Shown: positions 15,512-23,327 of the stretch, one piece after another
How positions within the stretch are numbered: position 1 is the stretch's first letter
Layout: every line of letters begins with the position of its first letter
Origin: DATCJU01 sp036562635
GTDB taxonomy: Bacteria; Actinomycetota; Actinomycetes; Mycobacteriales; Pseudonocardiaceae
Direction of reading: 5' to 3'
Assembly: GCA_036562635.1 (NCBI GenBank)
Contig: DATCJU010000089.1
Coordinates: 1-34,657 of the forward strand
Length of the DNA: 34,657 nt
Notes under the pieces: generated by a model
Seen by the model: only the letters and a program-made list of their open reading frames with translations
The model's database searches: none
Told to the model about the DNA's origin: nothing
Translations under genes and position numbers: made by a program

Positions 15512-16474
15512 GTGCACATCAGACGTGAACGGATCGCCGCGCTGCTGCTGGCGTTGCTCACCCTGCTGGGCCTGACCGCCTGCGCCAACAGGGAACAGGC
15601 CGCCGACCCGCAGCCCCCCGCCCAGACCTCCGGGACCGCAGCCGCGTTCCCGGTCGAGGTCTCGGTCCCCGGCGGGCATTCGCTGCGGATCGAACGCCGG
15701 CCGGAGCGCATCGTGTCGCTCAACCCGGCCAGCACCGAGATCCTCTACGCGGTCGGGGCCGGTGAGCAGGTCGTGGCGGTGGACGACCAGTCCAACTACC
15801 CGGAGAACGCGCCGCGCACCGACCTGTCCAACCTGTCCCCGAACATCGAGGCCATCGTCGGCTACCAGCCGGACCTGGTCCTGGCCAGCAACGACACCAA
15901 CAACCTGGTCGCCAGCCTGAACGCGGTCCAGGTGCCGGTCCTGCTGCTGCCCGCCGCGAAGAACCTGGACGAGACCTACGCGCAGATCCTCACGGTCGGC
16001 AAGGCCACCGGCCACCTGCAGCAGGCCGAGGAGGTGGTGGAGCGGATGCGCACCGAGATCGACCGCATCGTGGCCGCCACCCCGAAGCCGAGCCGGGAGC
16101 TGCGCTACTACCACGAGCTCGACCCCACCCTGTACTCGGCGACCTCCAGCACCTTCATCGGGCAGGTGTACGGCCTGTTCGGGCTGACCAACATCGCCGA
16201 CGCCGCCGACACCACCGGCAGCGGCTACCCGCAGCTGTCCGCCGAGCACGTGATCAACGCCAACCCGGACCTGATCTTCCTGGCGGACTCCAAGTGCTGC
16301 CAGCAGAACGCCGAGACGGTCGCCGCCCGGCCGGGCTGGAGCTCGATCGCCGCGGTGCGCAACGGCCACGTGGTGGCGCTGGACGACGACATCGCCTCGC
16401 GCTGGGGACCGCGCGTGGTCGACCTGGTGCGGGCGATCTCCCAGGCGGTGACCGCCGCGGGTGAGCACGCGTGA
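15512..16474 (+). CDS. btuF: Cobalamin ABC importer, substrate-binding lipoprotein
   Basis: 320 residues. The N-terminus is a lipoprotein signal peptide ending LLGLTAC, so Cys24 should be lipidated and the protein held on the outer face of the membrane. The rest is a cluster A-II (FecB/BtuF-type) binding protein with two lobes: RPERIVSLNPASTEILYAVG, then YQPDLVLASN, the long bridging helix around AQILTVGKATGHLQQAEEVVERM, and SAEHVINANPDLIFLAD. The family also binds siderophores and haem; the B12 riboswitch upstream is the reason for calling cobalamin. GTG 15512 has GAGGA seven bases upstream. Its stop overlaps the permease start (GTGA). The family is certain, the ligand likely. Confidence 0.85.
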   Translation: MHIRRERIAALLLALLTLLGLTACANREQAADPQPPAQTSGTAAAFPVEVSVPGGHSLRIERRPERIVSLNPASTEILYAVGAGEQVVAVDDQSNYPENAPRTDLSNLSPNIEAIVGYQPDLVLASNDTNNLVASLNAVQVPVLLLPAAKNLDETYAQILTVGKATGHLQQAEEVVERMRTEIDRIVAATPKPSRELRYYHELDPTLYSATSSTFIGQVYGLFGLTNIADAADTTGSGYPQLSAEHVINANPDLIFLADSKCCQQNAETVAARPGWSSIAAVRNGHVVALDDDIASRWGPRVVDLVRAISQAVTAAGEHA

Positions 16475-17538
16475 CCGTGACCACCACCGGTACGGCCGTG
16501 TCGGGCGCGACCCGGGTCCGCCCGACACGGCTGTCCGCGCTGCACCTGGTCGGAGCGCTCGTCCTGCTCGGTGGGGTGGTCACCTGCTCGGTGCTGCTCG
16601 GGGCGATCGACCTGGGCTGGCAGCGGGTGCTCGCCGAGGTGGTGGCCCAGCTCACCGCGGGAACCTCCCCGCTGTCGGAGCGGGAGGCGGCGATCCTGTG
16701 GCAGCTGCGGGTGCCCCGGGTCGTGCTGGCCTGCCTGGTCGGTGCGGCCCTGGCCGCCTCGGGTGCGGCCTTCCAGGGGGTGTTCCGCAACCCACTGGCC
16801 GACCCCTACCTGCTGGGTGCGGCCGCAGGGGCGGGCCTGGGCGCCACCCTGGTGGTCACGATGCTGCCCGGCAGCAGTGGTTGGATCCTCGGGCCGCTGC
16901 CGCTGGCGGCCTTCATCGGTGCCCTGAGCGGGGTCGGGCTGAGCTGGGCGCTGGGCCGGGCCGCTGGGGGCAGCACCGCGGCCCTGGTCCTGGCCGGTGT
17001 GGCGGTGGCGTCGTTCCTGACCGCGGTGCAGACGTTCCTGATGCAGCTCAACGCGGAGACGCTGCGTGAGGTCTACGTGTGGATGCTCGGCGGCCTGGGC
17101 ACGACCGGATGGCACGAGGTACTGCTGGTGCTCCCGTACGTGGGTGCGGCCGCCGTGGTGCTGTGCGGGGCCGGCCGCCTGCTGGACGTGCTCGGCGTGG
17201 GTGACGAGGAGGCCGGCGCCCTGGGGGTCCGGCCGGGCCTGGTGCGGCTGCTGGTGCTGACCGCGGCCTCGCTGGCCACGGCGGCGGCGGTGGCAGTGTC
17301 CGGGCTGATCGGCTTCGTGGGGATCGTGGTGCCGCACGTGGTGCGCCTGCTGGTGGCAGGCAGCTACCGGGTCGTGCTGCCGCTGTCGCTGCTGGGTGGG
17401 GCGGCGTTCCTGACCGCGGCGGACATGGTGGCCCGCACCGTGCTCGCCCCCGCGGAGCTGCCGGTCGGGGTGGTGACCGCGTTCACCGGTGCCCCCTTCT
17501 TCGCCCTCGTCCTGCGCACCAGCCGGGAGCGAACGTGA
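16471..17538 (+). CDS. btuC: Cobalamin ABC importer, FecCD-type permease
   Basis: 355 residues, about ten membrane segments, FecCD/BtuC family. Typical blocks are LWQLRVPRVVLACLVGAALAASGAAFQGVFRNPLADPYLLG near residue 75-115, LAGVAVASFLTAVQTFLM, WMLGGLG, and VAVSGLIGFVGIVVPHVVRLLVG-like sequence near residue 285, the coupling region that touches the ATPase. The transport channel for the BtuF-bound ligand is formed by two copies. GTG 16471 overlaps the btuF stop by four bases and its own end overlaps btuD by four. The first about 20 residues are a Thr-rich cytoplasmic lead. Confidence 0.88.
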   Translation: MTVTTTGTAVSGATRVRPTRLSALHLVGALVLLGGVVTCSVLLGAIDLGWQRVLAEVVAQLTAGTSPLSEREAAILWQLRVPRVVLACLVGAALAASGAAFQGVFRNPLADPYLLGAAAGAGLGATLVVTMLPGSSGWILGPLPLAAFIGALSGVGLSWALGRAAGGSTAALVLAGVAVASFLTAVQTFLMQLNAETLREVYVWMLGGLGTTGWHEVLLVLPYVGAAAVVLCGAGRLLDVLGVGDEEAGALGVRPGLVRLLVLTAASLATAAAVAVSGLIGFVGIVVPHVVRLLVAGSYRVVLPLSLLGGAAFLTAADMVARTVLAPAELPVGVVTAFTGAPFFALVLRTSRERT

Positions 17539-18320
17539 ACGACACCGACATGGCACTCGTCCTGCGGAACGTCAGCGCCGGCTACCGGGACCGCACCGTG
17601 ATCTCCGAGGTCTCGCTGTCCGTGCCGCGCGGTTCGTGGGTGGTGCTGCTCGGCCCGAACGGGGCCGGCAAGTCCACCCTGCTCAAGACGGTGGCCGGGC
17701 TGGTGCCGCACCGTGGGGAGATCCTGCTGGACGGCCGGCCGCTGGCCGGGCGGAGCCCCCGGGAACGGGCCCGGCTGATCGGCTACGCCCCACAGAAACC
17801 GGTGCTGCCGGAAGGACTGACGGTCACCGACTACGTGCTGCTGGGCCGCACCCCGCACCTGGGGCCGCTGGCCACGGAGGGGCGCACCGACCTGGAGCTG
17901 GTGGAGCGGGCACTGGACCGGCTCGACCTGGGCCGGTTGGCCGACCGGCCGCTGCGCACCCTGTCCGGCGGGGAACAGCAGCGGGCGGTGCTGGCCCGGG
18001 TACTGGCCCAGCAGGCCAGGCTGCTGTTGCTGGACGAGCCGACCACCGGCCTGGACATCGGGCACGCCCAGGCGCTGCTGGAACTGGTGGACCAGCTGCG
18101 TCGGGCCGACGGCACGACCGTGGTGAGCACCCTGCACGACCTGACCCTGGCCGCCCAGTACGCCGAGCAGCTCGTGCTGGTGGACGCCGGGCGGGTGGTG
18201 GCGTCCGGCGCCCCGGAGCAGGTGCTGACCGCGGAGCTGGTGTCCCGGCACTACGCGGCCCGGATCGCGGTGCTCACCGCGCCCGACGGGAGCCTGGTGG
18301 TCACCCCGGTTCGGGGCTGA
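17535..18320 (+). CDS. btuD: Cobalamin ABC importer, ATP-binding subunit
   Basis: 261 residues, a complete ABC ATPase. Walker A is GPNGAGKST (near residue 40), the Q-loop is in GYAPQKP, the signature LSGGEQQRAVLARVLAQQ, Walker B LLLLDEPTTGLD, and the H-loop STLHDL. The order and spacing fit the FecE/BtuD branch that powers type II importers. The start GTG 17535 overlaps the permease stop (GTGA), so btuF, btuC and btuD form one tightly coupled operon under the riboswitch, ending at the hairpin 18340-18384. The importer is complete in this window. Confidence 0.88.
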   Translation: MNDTDMALVLRNVSAGYRDRTVISEVSLSVPRGSWVVLLGPNGAGKSTLLKTVAGLVPHRGEILLDGRPLAGRSPRERARLIGYAPQKPVLPEGLTVTDYVLLGRTPHLGPLATEGRTDLELVERALDRLDLGRLADRPLRTLSGGEQQRAVLARVLAQQARLLLLDEPTTGLDIGHAQALLELVDQLRRADGTTVVSTLHDLTLAAQYAEQLVLVDAGRVVASGAPEQVLTAELVSRHYAARIAVLTAPDGSLVVTPVRG

Positions 18321-18339
18321 CCGACCCCGGAGACGACTG

Positions 18340-18384
18340 CCCGGTCCTGTGCCCTGTGTGGAAGGAACAGGGCACAGGACCGGG
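18340..18384 (+). terminator. Terminator of the btuFCD operon
   Basis: Perfect 17-base inverted repeat (arms 18340-18356 and 18368-18384, core CCGGTCCTGTGCCCTG) with an 11-base loop, starting 19 bases after the btuD stop. A second, weaker hairpin (GACACCGG 18411-18418 with CCGGTGTC 18429-18436) lies between it and the convergent symporter gene and may act on that strand. Confidence 0.75.
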
Positions 18385-18486
18385 ACCTTCCCCTCGATCA
18401 CGCCGATGACGACACCGGAGGGGACACCCCGGTGTCCGTACGGGGACGGGAGGGGCCGCGCCCCCGCATCGACCCGGTCGGCCCGG

Positions 18487-19887
18487 TCAGCCGGTCGTGG
18501 CCGGCTTCGGCTCGCGCGCCTCGTCCTGCGGTGCGGCCTTGCCGTTGTGGTCGGCGTCCAGCAGCGCGTCGACGTCGATCAGGGACGGCTTGTCCAGGAC
18601 CTTCCGGAACCGTTCCTCGTCCAGCGCGCCCTGCCAGCGCGCCACCGCCATGGTGGCCACACCGTTGCCGACCAGGTTGGTCAGCGCCCGGGCCTCGGAC
18701 ATGAACCGGTCGATGCCGACGATCAACGCGATGCCCACCACGGGGATCAGGTCGCCGTACGCCTGCAGGGACGCGGCCAGCGTGACCAGACCGGCACCGG
18801 TGACCCCGGCCGCTCCCTTGCTGGAGATCAGCATGAACAGCAGCAGCGCGATCTGCTGCCAGACGCTCAGCTCCACCCCGGTGGCCTGGGCGATGAAGAT
18901 CGCGCCCATGGTCAGGTAGATGCAGGTGCCGTCCAGGTTGAACGAGTATCCGGTGGGGATGGTCAGACCGACCACGGACTTCTGCGCACCGGCCGCCTCC
19001 AGCTTGACCAGCATGCGCGGCAGCACCGACTCACTGGAGGAGGTGCCCAGCACGATGAGCAGCTCGTCCTTGATCAGCCGGACGAACTTGAACACGCTGA
19101 ACCGGTTCACCCAGCAGACCAGTCCGAGCACCACGAACACGAACAGCAGGCAGGTGAGGTAGAAGGCGCTCATCAGGTAGAGCAGGCTGCCGAGCACCTG
19201 GTTGCCGTACTTGCCGACGGTGAAGGCCATGCCACCGAACGCACCGATCGGGGCGGCGTACATCACCACCTTGATCACGCCGAACATGACCTTGGCGACG
19301 GTGTCCAGCGCCTCGATCGCCCGACGCCCCCGCTCACCCATCTGCGTGAGGGCGATGGCCACCAGGATCGCCACCACCAGCACCTGGATCAGCTGGCCAC
19401 TGACGAAGGCACTGACGAAGGACTCCGGGACCAGGTGAAGGATGAACCCGGTGACGCCACCGGCCTCGGCCTCGCCGGCCTTCTTGATGGTCTCGGCGGC
19501 CGCCTTCTCGTCGACGGCGATGTTCAGCCCCTCACCGGGCTTGAGCACGTTCACCACGACCAGGCCGATGGCCAGGGCCACCGTGGTCATCAGGGTGAAG
19601 TAACCGACGGTGCGCAGGGCCAGTCCGCCCGCCTTGGCCAGGTTGCCGAGCCCGGCGATACCCACCACGATCGTGCAGAAGATCGTGGGGGCGATCACCA
19701 TCTTGACCAGGTTGACGAACAGGTCGGCCATCCACTTCATCCCGGCCGCCTGCCGAGGGAAGGCAATACCCACGATCACGCCCAGGGCGATGGCAACCAG
19801 CACCCAGAAGTAGAGGTGCTGGTAGATACGCCGACGCGGCCGTGCCGTGTCCGCGGTGTCCGCCGCGACCTCCGTGAAAGCGCTCAC
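18487..19887 (-). CDS. Dicarboxylate/amino acid:cation symporter (DctA/GltP family)
   Basis: 466 residues, DAACS family: sodium- or proton-driven uptake of C4-dicarboxylates, glutamate or aspartate. The hairpin-loop and substrate motifs are clear: VLGTSSSESVLPRMLVKLEAAG (the serine-rich HP1 loop), GLTIPTGYSFNLDGTCIYLTMG (the NMDGT-type motif as NLDGT) and the HP2 region LISSKGAAGVTGAGLVTL. Eight membrane helices are expected. The N-terminus IYQHLYFWVLVAIALGVIVG and the PTGYSFNLDGT sequence favour DctA (succinate, malate, fumarate) over glutamate carriers. GTG 19887 is preceded by GAGGAGG. Single gene, with a promoter region shared with the divergent TAXI gene. Confidence 0.9.
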   Translation of the reverse strand: MSAFTEVAADTADTARPRRRIYQHLYFWVLVAIALGVIVGIAFPRQAAGMKWMADLFVNLVKMVIAPTIFCTIVVGIAGLGNLAKAGGLALRTVGYFTLMTTVALAIGLVVVNVLKPGEGLNIAVDEKAAAETIKKAGEAEAGGVTGFILHLVPESFVSAFVSGQLIQVLVVAILVAIALTQMGERGRRAIEALDTVAKVMFGVIKVVMYAAPIGAFGGMAFTVGKYGNQVLGSLLYLMSAFYLTCLLFVFVVLGLVCWVNRFSVFKFVRLIKDELLIVLGTSSSESVLPRMLVKLEAAGAQKSVVGLTIPTGYSFNLDGTCIYLTMGAIFIAQATGVELSVWQQIALLLFMLISSKGAAGVTGAGLVTLAASLQAYGDLIPVVGIALIVGIDRFMSEARALTNLVGNGVATMAVARWQGALDEERFRKVLDKPSLIDVDALLDADHNGKAAPQDEAREPKPATTG

Positions 19888-20054
19888 TCGTCCTCCTCGC
19901 TGCGTTCGAGCGGCATGGATGCCGGTCGGTGATGGTGCTCACACCCTTTCGGGGGTACAAGGCGGGCGCGAAAGATTTGGGATTCGTCTGACGTTGCCGC
20001 AACCGGCACGTGATCCCCGGGCCGTCCGCGGGCCGTACGGACGCCACCGCCGGG

Positions 20055-20060
20055 TAACCT
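20055..20060 (+). promoter_or_regulatory. Candidate -10 box of the TAXI gene (leaderless)
   Basis: TAACCT fits the TANNNT -10 pattern and ends seven bases before GTG 20068. No Shine-Dalgarno sequence is present. Transcription would start at or next to the start codon, as in the leaderless mRNAs common in actinobacteria. No -35 match is evident. Confidence 0.35.
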
Positions 20061-20067
20061 GCGGCGC

Positions 20068-21000
20068 GTGACGGTGGGTCGGCGTACGTTGCTGCTGGGC
20101 GGGTTCGGTGCACTCGCCGCGACGGCGCTGCTCGGCTGCAGCGTGGGGACACCACCCCGCCCCGCGGAACTGGTGCTGGCCACCGGGCCGCCGGGAGCGG
20201 TGTACCGGGAGATCGGGGCCGCGCTGGCCGAGGCGCTGGCCGCACACCTGCCGGACACCCGAGTGCTGGCCCGGGAGAGCAGTGCCTCGGTGGACAACCT
20301 GCGCCTGCTCACCACCGGGCAGGCGCATCTCGGGCTGACCACCGTGGACGCCGTGACCGAGGAGGACGCCTACGCGGACGCGGTCGCAGCCGTGGGGCGG
20401 CTCTACGACAGCTTCCTGCACCTGGTGGTGCTGGAGTCCTCGCCGGTGCAGAGCCTGGCCGACCTGGTGGGACGGCGGGTGTCCATCGGCGCGAGCGGCT
20501 CGGGCACCGAGTTCACCGTGCGGCGCCTGCTGCAACTGACCCGGGTGCGTTTCCAGGAGGTGCTGCTCCACCAGGCCGAGTCGGCGGCGGCGCTCGCCGC
20601 GGGTGAGCTGGACGCGTTCTTCACCCTCACCGGCATCCCCACCCCGGCGATCACCGCTCTCGCGGCCCGGCATCCGGTACGCCTGGTGCCCCTGCCCGCC
20701 GAGGCCGAGCTGCTCGCCGACCACCACCCCGGCCCGTACATCCCGGCGACCATCCCGGTCACCACCTACCAGGCCGTGCCGCCGTGCCCGACGGTGGCGG
20801 TGCCGAACCTGCTGGTGGCCCGGGACGACCTGGCGGCGGACGTGGTCGAGGTGGTGACCCGGACGGTGTTCACCGAGTCCCGGCGGATCTCGGCCGGGCA
20901 CCCGGAAGCCCGGCGGATCAACGTGCGCACCGGCATCGCCACCGGGCCGGTACGACTGCACCCGGGTGCCGTGGCCTGGTTCCGCAGCGCCAAACACTGA
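20068..21000 (+). CDS. TAXI-family TRAP-type solute-binding lipoprotein
   Basis: 310 residues. The start MTVGRRTLLLGGFGALAATALLGC has a twin-arginine motif and a lipobox with Cys24, so it is probably a Tat-exported lipoprotein. The mature part is a TAXI (TRAP-associated extracytoplasmic immunogenic) binding protein: LVLATGPPGAVYREIGAALAEAL, ARESSASVDNLRLL, ADLVGRRVSIGASGSGT and the FFTLTGIPTPAI block are typical. TAXI proteins bind small organic acids such as glutamate, 2-oxoglutarate or other carboxylates. No DctQ/DctM-type TRAP permease gene is in the window. The gene converges on the histidine kinase gene 30 bases away, so a sensory role is possible. Start context suggests a leaderless message. 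Confidence 0.85.
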   Translation: MTVGRRTLLLGGFGALAATALLGCSVGTPPRPAELVLATGPPGAVYREIGAALAEALAAHLPDTRVLARESSASVDNLRLLTTGQAHLGLTTVDAVTEEDAYADAVAAVGRLYDSFLHLVVLESSPVQSLADLVGRRVSIGASGSGTEFTVRRLLQLTRVRFQEVLLHQAESAAALAAGELDAFFTLTGIPTPAITALAARHPVRLVPLPAEAELLADHHPGPYIPATIPVTTYQAVPPCPTVAVPNLLVARDDLAADVVEVVTRTVFTESRRISAGHPEARRINVRTGIATGPVRLHPGAVAWFRSAKH

Positions 21001-21011
21001 CGACCGTGACA

Positions 21012-21025
21012 CGGGCCGGCGCCCG
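21012..21025. terminator. Small hairpin between convergent TAXI and kinase genes
   Basis: CGGGC and GCCCG with a four-base loop fill much of the 30-base gap. The stem is short and there is no T-run, so it may be only a weak terminator. Confidence 0.3.
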
Positions 21026-21030
21026 CGGCG

Positions 21031-22446
21031 CTACCGGTCCCCCTCCGCTCCGCCCCGGCCCACCGGCTCCGATACGGGTGGATCGGGTGCCTTCGGCAGC
21101 CGGACCACGGCGGCCAGGCCACGCGGCGGTGCCGGTTCCAGCCACAGCCGCCCCCCGGCCGTGCTGACCAGCTCGGCACAGATGGCCAGCCCGAGCCCCG
21201 TGCCCGGCACGTTCTGGTGCCGGGGCGACCGCCAGAACCGCTCCAGGGCGGCGGTGCGTTCCTCCTCGGACAACCCGTCACCGTCGTCCACCACGTGCAG
21301 TTCCACCGCCCCGTCACCGAGCACGGCACGCACGGTCACCCGACTGCCCCCGGAGAGCCGGACCGCGTTGCTCACCAGCTCGTCCAGCACACTGCCCAGC
21401 CCGCCGGGCGGCTCCAGCACCCGCAGCCCCGGGGGTATCTCGATGTGCAACCGCAGTCCGGCCCGCTCGGCGCTGGCCCGCCACGCCGGTACCCGACCGG
21501 CGACCAGCTCGTCCACGTCCACCGGGGTGGATGCCGCCGCGCTCTCCAGGCGGGTCGCGGCCAACAGCGCGTCCAGTACCCGTCCCATCTCGGCGGCCTC
21601 CTCCACGGCGAGCTGGTGGGCCGCCCGTGCCTCCTCCCCCTGCAGGTGCGGTGCCAGGTTCTCCACGGCCAGACGCAGGCTGGCCAGCGGGTTGCGGAGC
21701 TGGTGGGAGGCGTCGGAGACGAAGGCCCTCTGGCGGCGGAGTGCCCGGCCGACCACGTCGACCATGGTGTTGAACGAGTGGGCCAGGCGGCGCAGCTCGG
21801 GCGGGCCGTCCAGGTCGGCCCGGATGTCCAGCCGGCCGCTGGCCACCGCGGCGGTGGCCTCGTCGAGCCGGCGCACCGGACGCAGCACCCAACGGGACAC
21901 CGGCCAGGCCGCAGCGACCAGTGCGACCAGCGGCAACAGCCCGATCACACCCAACAGCCCCCACTGGCGCAGCACCTCGGCACGCAGCGAGGCCGTGGGC
22001 GAGACCGTGACCACGGCGGCGACCACCTCGCTGTCCCGCCCGACCGGTTCGACCACCACCAGCGGGCGGGAGTCCCACGGCCACACCACCCCCGGCGCCG
22101 CCGGGCGGTACCCGGCGAAGGCGTCGGCCAGTCCCTCGGCGACCGCGTCCTCCGACAGATCGGGCTCGGGGCGCGAGGCCAGCAGCACCCGCCCACCGGG
22201 AGCGACCAGCGCAGCCGATATCCCGTACAGCTCGTCGTAGCGCCTCAGCTCGTCGTGCAGTGCCGAGACCCGGCCGGAGGCCAGCGCGTTCTCCGCCAGG
22301 GAGGCGAACCGTCCGGCGTCCGTCAGCCGGTCCAGGTACACCTCCTGGGTCTCCCGCTGGGCCACCGCGACACCCAACGGCACCCCGAGCGCGGCGGCGA
22401 GCAGCACCAGCAGGGGAACCAGGACCAGCAGCAGGCGCCGCAGCAT
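21031..22446 (-). CDS. Two-component sensor histidine kinase
   Basis: 471 residues. Two membrane segments (about 4-29 and 162-182) enclose an outer domain of about 130 residues, which resembles the single-Cache/TctE-like sensor regions. A HAMP linker follows (RWVLRPVRRLDEATAAVASG), then the HisKA helix with the phosphorylated His248 in SDASHQLRNPLASLRL. The ATPase domain has the N box DELVSNAV (Asn360), DDGDGLSEEE and the G2 box VPGTGLGLAICAELV. It should sense an extracellular signal and phosphorylate the regulator encoded just upstream. ATG 22446 shares one base with the regulator stop (TGATG). The frame is open far upstream through other genes, which has no meaning. Confidence 0.92.
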   Translation of the reverse strand: MLRRLLLVLVPLLVLLAAALGVPLGVAVAQRETQEVYLDRLTDAGRFASLAENALASGRVSALHDELRRYDELYGISAALVAPGGRVLLASRPEPDLSEDAVAEGLADAFAGYRPAAPGVVWPWDSRPLVVVEPVGRDSEVVAAVVTVSPTASLRAEVLRQWGLLGVIGLLPLVALVAAAWPVSRWVLRPVRRLDEATAAVASGRLDIRADLDGPPELRRLAHSFNTMVDVVGRALRRQRAFVSDASHQLRNPLASLRLAVENLAPHLQGEEARAAHQLAVEEAAEMGRVLDALLAATRLESAAASTPVDVDELVAGRVPAWRASAERAGLRLHIEIPPGLRVLEPPGGLGSVLDELVSNAVRLSGGSRVTVRAVLGDGAVELHVVDDGDGLSEEERTAALERFWRSPRHQNVPGTGLGLAICAELVSTAGGRLWLEPAPPRGLAAVVRLPKAPDPPVSEPVGRGGAEGDR

Positions 22447-23165
22447 CAGGTCCCGTCCCGGGCCATCGTCGCTCCCAGCCCGGTGGCCTGCGCGTTCGGG
22501 GAGTCCCGGTGCAACCGGTAGCCCACCCTGCGCACCGTCTCGATCCGCACCCGCGGGCCGAGTTTGCTGCGCAGCGCCGCGATGTGCGTGTCCAACGTGC
22601 GCGAGGGCGCCTCCCAGCTGGACTCCCACACCTGGTCGAGGATGTGTTCCCGGCGCACCACGCTGCCCGCGTGGGCGGCGAGCAGGGCGAGCAGGTCGAA
22701 CTCCTTGCGGGTCAGGGCGACCGGGGTGCCGTCCACCGCCGCGGTGCGCGCGCCGGTGTCCACCTGGAGCGCCCCGACCCGCAGCACCCGTGCGGTGGGC
22801 GACTGGGCGCGGGCGGCCCGGGTGCGGCGCAGCACCGCCTCGATACGGGCCAGCAGCTCGGCGATGCCGAACGGCTTGACCACGTAGTCGTCGGCCCCGC
22901 CCCGCAGGCCGAGCACGCGGTCCCGTTCCTCGCCGCGGGCGGTGACCGCGATGATCGCGGTCTCCTCGCGCTGACGCAGCCGACGCAGCAGGTCCAGCCC
23001 GTCGGCGTCGGGCAGCCCCAGATCGAGCAGCACCACATCGGCCGGTGGTGCCTGCAGCGCCGCCGCGGCGGTTGGCGCGCGGTGGACGTCGTACCCGGCG
23101 TTCCGCAGCGCGATCAGCAGACCACGCGCCACCCGGTCGTCGTCCTCGACGACGAGGATGCGCAT
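22446..23165 (-). CDS. OmpR/PhoB-type response regulator
   Basis: 239 residues from ATG 23165 (MRILVVEDDDRVARG). The receiver domain has the acidic pair near residues 8-10, the phosphorylated Asp48 in VVLLDLGLPDADG, Thr75 in AVTARGEE and Lys97 in DYVVKPFG. The winged-helix DNA-binding domain starts near residue 125 and shows LTRKEFDLLALLA, REHILDQVW and RTLDTHIAALRSKLG. It is the partner of the kinase that follows. The hexamer TACCAT (23174-23179 on the minus strand) lies eight bases before the ATG and no Shine-Dalgarno is seen, so the message may be leaderless. Targets are unknown; the neighbouring TAXI and dicarboxylate genes are natural candidates. Confidence 0.92.
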   Translation of the reverse strand: MRILVVEDDDRVARGLLIALRNAGYDVHRAPTAAAALQAPPADVVLLDLGLPDADGLDLLRRLRQREETAIIAVTARGEERDRVLGLRGGADDYVVKPFGIAELLARIEAVLRRTRAARAQSPTARVLRVGALQVDTGARTAAVDGTPVALTRKEFDLLALLAAHAGSVVRREHILDQVWESSWEAPSRTLDTHIAALRSKLGPRVRIETVRRVGYRLHRDSPNAQATGLGATMARDGT

Positions 23166-23327
23166 GGATGCCGATGGTAGGTCGTACCGGAACGTGCAGG
23201 GCCGGTGACGCAACAGGCCACCGGGACGTACGCACCCGGCAGGACCGGGAGGCAGCGGGGGCGGGACGCGGGGACACGAGGTGCCACCCCGGTCTCCGGG
23301 GCGACAGCCCGCCCGCGACGAACCCCG

